Both the position numbers and the translations under genes were made by a program. Under the pieces are notes generated by a model. The model saw only the letters and a list, made by a program, of their open reading frames with translations, was not told the DNA's origin and ran no database searches. From an uncultured Litoreibacter sp. (GTDB taxonomy: Bacteria; Pseudomonadota; Alphaproteobacteria; Rhodobacterales; Rhodobacteraceae), in contig CANMWQ010000003.1 in NCBI GenBank assembly GCA_947501685.1, forward strand, positions 186,001 through 250,000: a DNA stretch of 64,000 nucleotides, read 5' to 3'. Positions 60,827 to 64,000 of this stretch are shown piece after piece (within the stretch, counting starts at the first letter, position 1; every line of letters begins with the position of its first letter).

Positions 60827-63800
60827 TCAGCTACACCCTGACGTTCCGCCGCAGGTGTTGCACTTCATGCATGTCCCGTTGCGGACCAATGTGTAGTTGC
60901 CGCATTCGCCACAGGCTTCGCCCTCATAACCTTGCATCTTGGCTTTGGTGCGGGCGTCCATCGACATGCTTTCTCCGGCGACGGTGGTGTTTGCGGCCAC
61001 GGGGGCTGCTCCGCCGGCCTCTGGCACCAGAGTTTGCAATGCCGCGACCGGGTCAGCTGCGCCGTGCAGCGCTGTGGCCCCTAGCCCGCTTTGGGCCCCA
61101 CCTTGCAGCACGCGTAGCTCGGAGGGGACGCGCTTGCGCAGATACCCGGTGGAGCTGATTTGCTTCAGGACTTCGAGCGATTTGGAGGCTGCGGTCTCGC
61201 CTAGTTCAGCGATGTTTACCTTGCCTTCGTCCTCGCCCCGGCCCAGATCGTCGAATGTCTCGCCCGTGGGTTTGACATGCGCCAGATCGGTGCGGTCCAG
61301 ATAGCTGACAGCGAGCTCGCGGAAGATGTAGTCGAGCACGGAGGTCGCGTTCTTGATCGAGTCGTTGCCCTGGACCATGCCCGCTGGTTCGAACTTGGTG
61401 AAGGTGAAGGCGTCCACGAACTCCTCCAACGGCACCCCGTATTGCAGACCAACAGACACCGCGATGGCGAAGTTGTTCATCATGGCGCGGAAGCCTGCGC
61501 CTTCCTTGTGCATATCAATGAAGATTTCGCCCAGCTGGCCGTCTTCATATTCGCCGGTGCGCAGGTAGACCTTGTGCCCGCCGACATTCGCTTTCTGAGT
61601 GTAGCCTTTGCGGCGATGTGGCATCCGTGTGCGGGCCTGCGCCTTTTCTACCTCTTTGATGATGATCTTTTCGACGATCTTCTCGGCCAGCACCTCGGCT
61701 TTCGCCATTGGGGAGCCGCTTTCCAAGATTTCCGCCGCTTCGTCGTCATCCTCAACCAGCGCGGCCGCCAGAGGCTGCGACAGTTTCGAGCCGTCGCGGT
61801 AGAGCGCATTGGCTTTCACGCCGAGGGACCAAGACAGCTCATAGGCCTTCTGGCAGTCCTCGATGGTCGCGTCATTCGGCATGTTGATCGTTTTGGAGAT
61901 CGCACCCGAGATGAAGGACTGAGCCGCGGCCATCATGTAGATGTGGCTGTCGACGCTCAGGTAGCGCTTGCCGATCTTGCCGCATGGGTTGGCGCAGTCG
62001 AACACGCTGTAATGCTTCTCTTCGAGATGTGGCGCGCCTTCCAGCGTCATGGTGCCGCAAACATGGTCGTTGGCATGGGTGATCTGCTCTTTCGAGAAGC
62101 CCAGATGCGTCAGCATGTCGAAGCCCGGATCGTTCAGCTTTTCAGCTGGGATGCCCAGCGTGCCGGTGCAGAACTCTTCGCCCAGAGTCCATTGGTTGAA
62201 CACGAAGCGAATGTCGAACGCGCTTGGCAATGCGGCTTCGATCTTGGCCAGCTCGGCCTCGCCGAACCCGTGACCCACTAATGAGGTGTGGTTGATCCCC
62301 GGCGCGTTGCCCAGCGTTGCGTGGCCGACAGCGTAGGAGACGATCTCTTCCACCTGGGAGGATGTGTAGCCCAACGTCTCCAGCGCCGCCGGAACGGAAC
62401 GGTTGATGATCTTGAAGTAACCGCCCCCCGCCAGCTTCTTGAACTTTACGAGCGCAAAGTCCGGCTCGATGCCTGTCGTGTCGCAATCCATGACCAGCCC
62501 GATGGTGCCAGTTGGCGCGATCACGGTGGATTGTGCGTTGCGGTAGCCGTGCTTTTCACCCAGTGCCAGTGCCTCGTCCCAAGCGGCCTTGGCCAGCTTG
62601 ACCAAAGACTGATCCGGGCAAGAGGCGTGGTCCAATGGCAGCGGGTTCGTGGCCAGCTTCTCGTAGCCCGTATCTTTGCCATGCGCCGCATTGCGGTGGT
62701 TGCGCATCACGCGCAGCATGTGTTTGGCGTTTTTCTTGTAACCCGGGAACGGGCCCAGCTCTTTGGCAATCTCGGCGGAGGTGGCGTAGCTCACGCCCGT
62801 CATCAGCGCGGTCAGCGCGCCGCACATGGCGCGGCCTTCGGTGCTGTCATAGCCGTAGCCCATATTCATCAGCAACCCGCCGATATTGGCATAGCCCAGA
62901 CCCAGCGTGCGGAAGTCGTAGGAGCGCTGCGCAATCGCTGGCGACGGGAATTGCGCCATCATCACAGAGATTTCCAGCGTAAGCGTCCACAGCCGCGTGG
63001 CGTGCATGTAAAGCTCTGCGTCGAATGTGCCGTCCGTGTAGTAGGTCAGCAGGTTCATCGAGGCGAGGTTACAGGCCGTGTCGTCGAGGAACATGTACTC
63101 GGAACACGGGTTGGAGCCACGGATCTCGCCGTCTTCGGGGCATGTGTGCCAGTCATTGACCGTGTCGTGGTATTGAATGCCGGGATCAGCACAGGCCCAG
63201 GCGGCGTGGCCGACTTTTTCCCACAGGTCGCGGGCTTTGATGGTTTTGGTGGGCGCGCCGTTCGTGCGGGCCAGCAGCTCCCAGTCGCCATCCTCCTCGA
63301 CGGCCTTCAAGAACGCGTCGGTGACGCGGATGGAGTTGTTCGAGTTTTGGCCAGAGACCGAGTTATAGGCCTCCGAGTCCCAATCCGTGTCATAGGTCGG
63401 AAATTCGATGGATGTGTAGCCTTGCTTGGCATAGTCCAGCACGCGCTTGACGTAGGTTTCGGGGATCGCGACCTTTTTGGCCTCACGAATGGCGCCCTTC
63501 AGCGTCTCGTTGGCTTTGGGATCAACCGCGTCTTCCAGCTTGCCGTCCCAGGCTTTGATCGCCTTGAAAATCTCGTTGAGCTTTTGCTCGTGCATCTTGG
63601 AGCCCGCAACGATGGAGGCCACTTTTTGCTCTTCGAGCACCTTCCAGTCGATGAACTCTTCGATATCGGGGTGGTCGGCATCTACGATCACCATCTTCGC
63701 CGCGCGCCGTGTCGTGCCGCCCGATTTGATGGCACCTGCTGCGCGGTCACCGATCTTCAGAAAGCCCATCAGGCCAGAGGATTTGCCGCCACCAGAGAGT

Positions 63801-64000
63801 GGCTCGCTGGCCGCCCGCAGGGAAGAGAAATTGGTGCCCGTGCCGGAGCCGTATTTGAACAGACGCGCCTCGCGGACCCAGAGATCCATGATGCCGCCGT
63901 CATTTACCAGATCATCGGAGACGGACTGGATGAAGCAGGCATGCGGCTGCGGGTGCTCATAGGAAGACGTCGACTTGGTCAGAACGCCAGTCTCGTGATC
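60827..64000 (-). CDS. nrdJ: Adenosylcobalamin-dependent (class II) ribonucleotide reductase, 5' part outside window
   Basis: 1057 residues are visible out of about 1200; the frame is open to the right edge and the segment [18 protein letters not shown] precedes the first internal ATG. Motifs include [43 protein letters not shown] with a redox cysteine, [20 protein letters not shown] and a C-terminal TSCPD-type domain with [18 protein letters not shown] and [16 protein letters not shown]. The last 30 residues, [21 protein letters not shown] and SGCS, form a zinc-like cysteine tail that re-reduces the active site. It makes dNDPs using B12, with or without oxygen. Confidence 0.96.
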   Translation of the reverse strand, partial: DHETGVLTKSTSSYEHPQPHACFIQSVSDDLVNDGGIMDLWVREARLFKYGSGTGTNFSSLRAASEPLSGGGKSSGLMGFLKIGDRAAGAIKSGGTTRRAAKMVIVDADHPDIEEFIDWKVLEEQKVASIVAGSKMHEQKLNEIFKAIKAWDGKLEDAVDPKANETLKGAIREAKKVAIPETYVKRVLDYAKQGYTSIEFPTYDTDWDSEAYNSVSGQNSNNSIRVTDAFLKAVEEDGDWELLARTNGAPTKTIKARDLWEKVGHAAWACADPGIQYHDTVNDWHTCPEDGEIRGSNPCSEYMFLDDTACNLASMNLLTYYTDGTFDAELYMHATRLWTLTLEISVMMAQFPSPAIAQRSYDFRTLGLGYANIGGLLMNMGYGYDSTEGRAMCGALTALMTGVSYATSAEIAKELGPFPGYKKNAKHMLRVMRNHRNAAHGKDTGYEKLATNPLPLDHASCPDQSLVKLAKAAWDEALALGEKHGYRNAQSTVIAPTGTIGLVMDCDTTGIEPDFALVKFKKLAGGGYFKIINRSVPAALETLGYTSSQVEEIVSYAVGHATLGNAPGINHTSLVGHGFGEAELAKIEAALPSAFDIRFVFNQWTLGEEFCTGTLGIPAEKLNDPGFDMLTHLGFSKEQITHANDHVCGTMTLEGAPHLEEKHYSVFDCANPCGKIGKRYLSVDSHIYMMAAAQSFISGAISKTINMPNDATIEDCQKAYELSWSLGVKANALYRDGSKLSQPLAAALVEDDDEAAEILESGSPMAKAEVLAEKIVEKIIIKEVEKAQARTRMPHRRKGYTQKANVGGHKVYLRTGEYEDGQLGEIFIDMHKEGAGFRAMMNNFAIAVSVGLQYGVPLEEFVDAFTFTKFEPAGMVQGNDSIKNATSVLDYIFRELAVSYLDRTDLAHVKPTGETFDDLGRGEDEGKVNIAELGETAASKSLEVLKQISSTGYLRKRVPSELRVLQGGAQSGLGATALHGAADPVAALQTLVPEAGGAAPVAANTTVAGESMSMDARTKAKMQGYEGEACGECGNYTLVRNGTCMKCNTCGGTSGCS

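Noticed and set aside
1-64000. CRISPR arrays, rRNA, prophage or insertion sequences
   Set aside because: No regularly spaced direct repeats, no ribosomal RNA stretches, no transposase or integrase motifs seen on either strand.

Overview
The window is chromosomal DNA of an alphaproteobacterium, almost certainly a marine member of the Rhodobacteraceae (roseobacter type). The grounds are high GC, dense operons with ATGA overlaps, the dus(nifR3)-ntrB-ntrC-ntrY-ntrX and trkA-trkH-hfq-hflX blocks in one orientation, an NtrC-type regulator without the GAFTGA loop (known from Rhodobacter capsulatus), tripartite TRAP and Liv-type ABC transporters, and a class II (B12) ribonucleotide reductase. I see no rRNA, tRNA, integrase, transposase, phage gene or CRISPR array.

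Layout. 1-8.3 kb: end of a DsbA/FrnE-like thiol oxidoreductase, a Bcr/CflA drug exporter, a peroxiredoxin-like protein, mfd, a small membrane protein, hemB and a Tat-exported SYLF lipoprotein. 8.3-13.7 kb: an FAD-linked hydroxyacid dehydrogenase with a 3-hydroxyisobutyrate dehydrogenase-like enzyme, a penicillin-acylase-family Ntn hydrolase, a REP-like palindromic element and a DUF2177 membrane protein. 13.8-18.4 kb: hflX, hfq, trkH, trkA. 18.5-31.6 kb: an accessory catabolic block. 31.7-38.9 kb: ntrX, ntrY, ntrC, ntrB, dus. 39.1-45.6 kb: ispF, pgpA, cinA C-terminal type, amtB, rsgA, ACT, DUF2852 and RDD proteins, bpt. 45.7-52.5 kb: a TRAP transporter divergent from a NarL-type two-component system. 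52.6-64 kb: an SGNH-like exported protein, two Lin0512 paralogues, an attenuator-controlled ilvI-hyp-ilvH operon, a small EF-hand protein, a Rieske oxygenase, small hypotheticals and the 3' part of nrdJ.

The most unusual region is 18.5-31.6 kb. A plus-strand run of ten genes starts with a stand-alone ATP-binding half of PEP synthase. It continues with a GMC oxidoreductase, a small exported protein and five genes of a Liv-type ABC importer. It ends with a separate protein carrying the phosphohistidine half of PEP synthase, a HAD hydrolase and a MarR regulator. An aldehyde dehydrogenase is divergently transcribed from a shared intergenic region holding a perfect 18-bp inverted repeat. A zeta-type glutathione transferase follows it. 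The arrangement suggests uptake of an organic compound, dikinase-type phosphorylation by a two-subunit enzyme (the known parallel is phenylphosphate synthase), oxidation through alcohol and aldehyde stages, and MarR control. The substrate cannot be read from the sequence.

Regulatory structure that can be read directly includes a leader-peptide attenuator before ilvI, a NarL-type 7-2-7 inverted heptamer between the TRAP and two-component operons, the divergent operator of the catabolic block, and several intrinsic terminators. The ilv, ntr and trk-hfq-hflX genes are housekeeping; the TRAP and Liv systems show a life on dissolved organic acids and related solutes.
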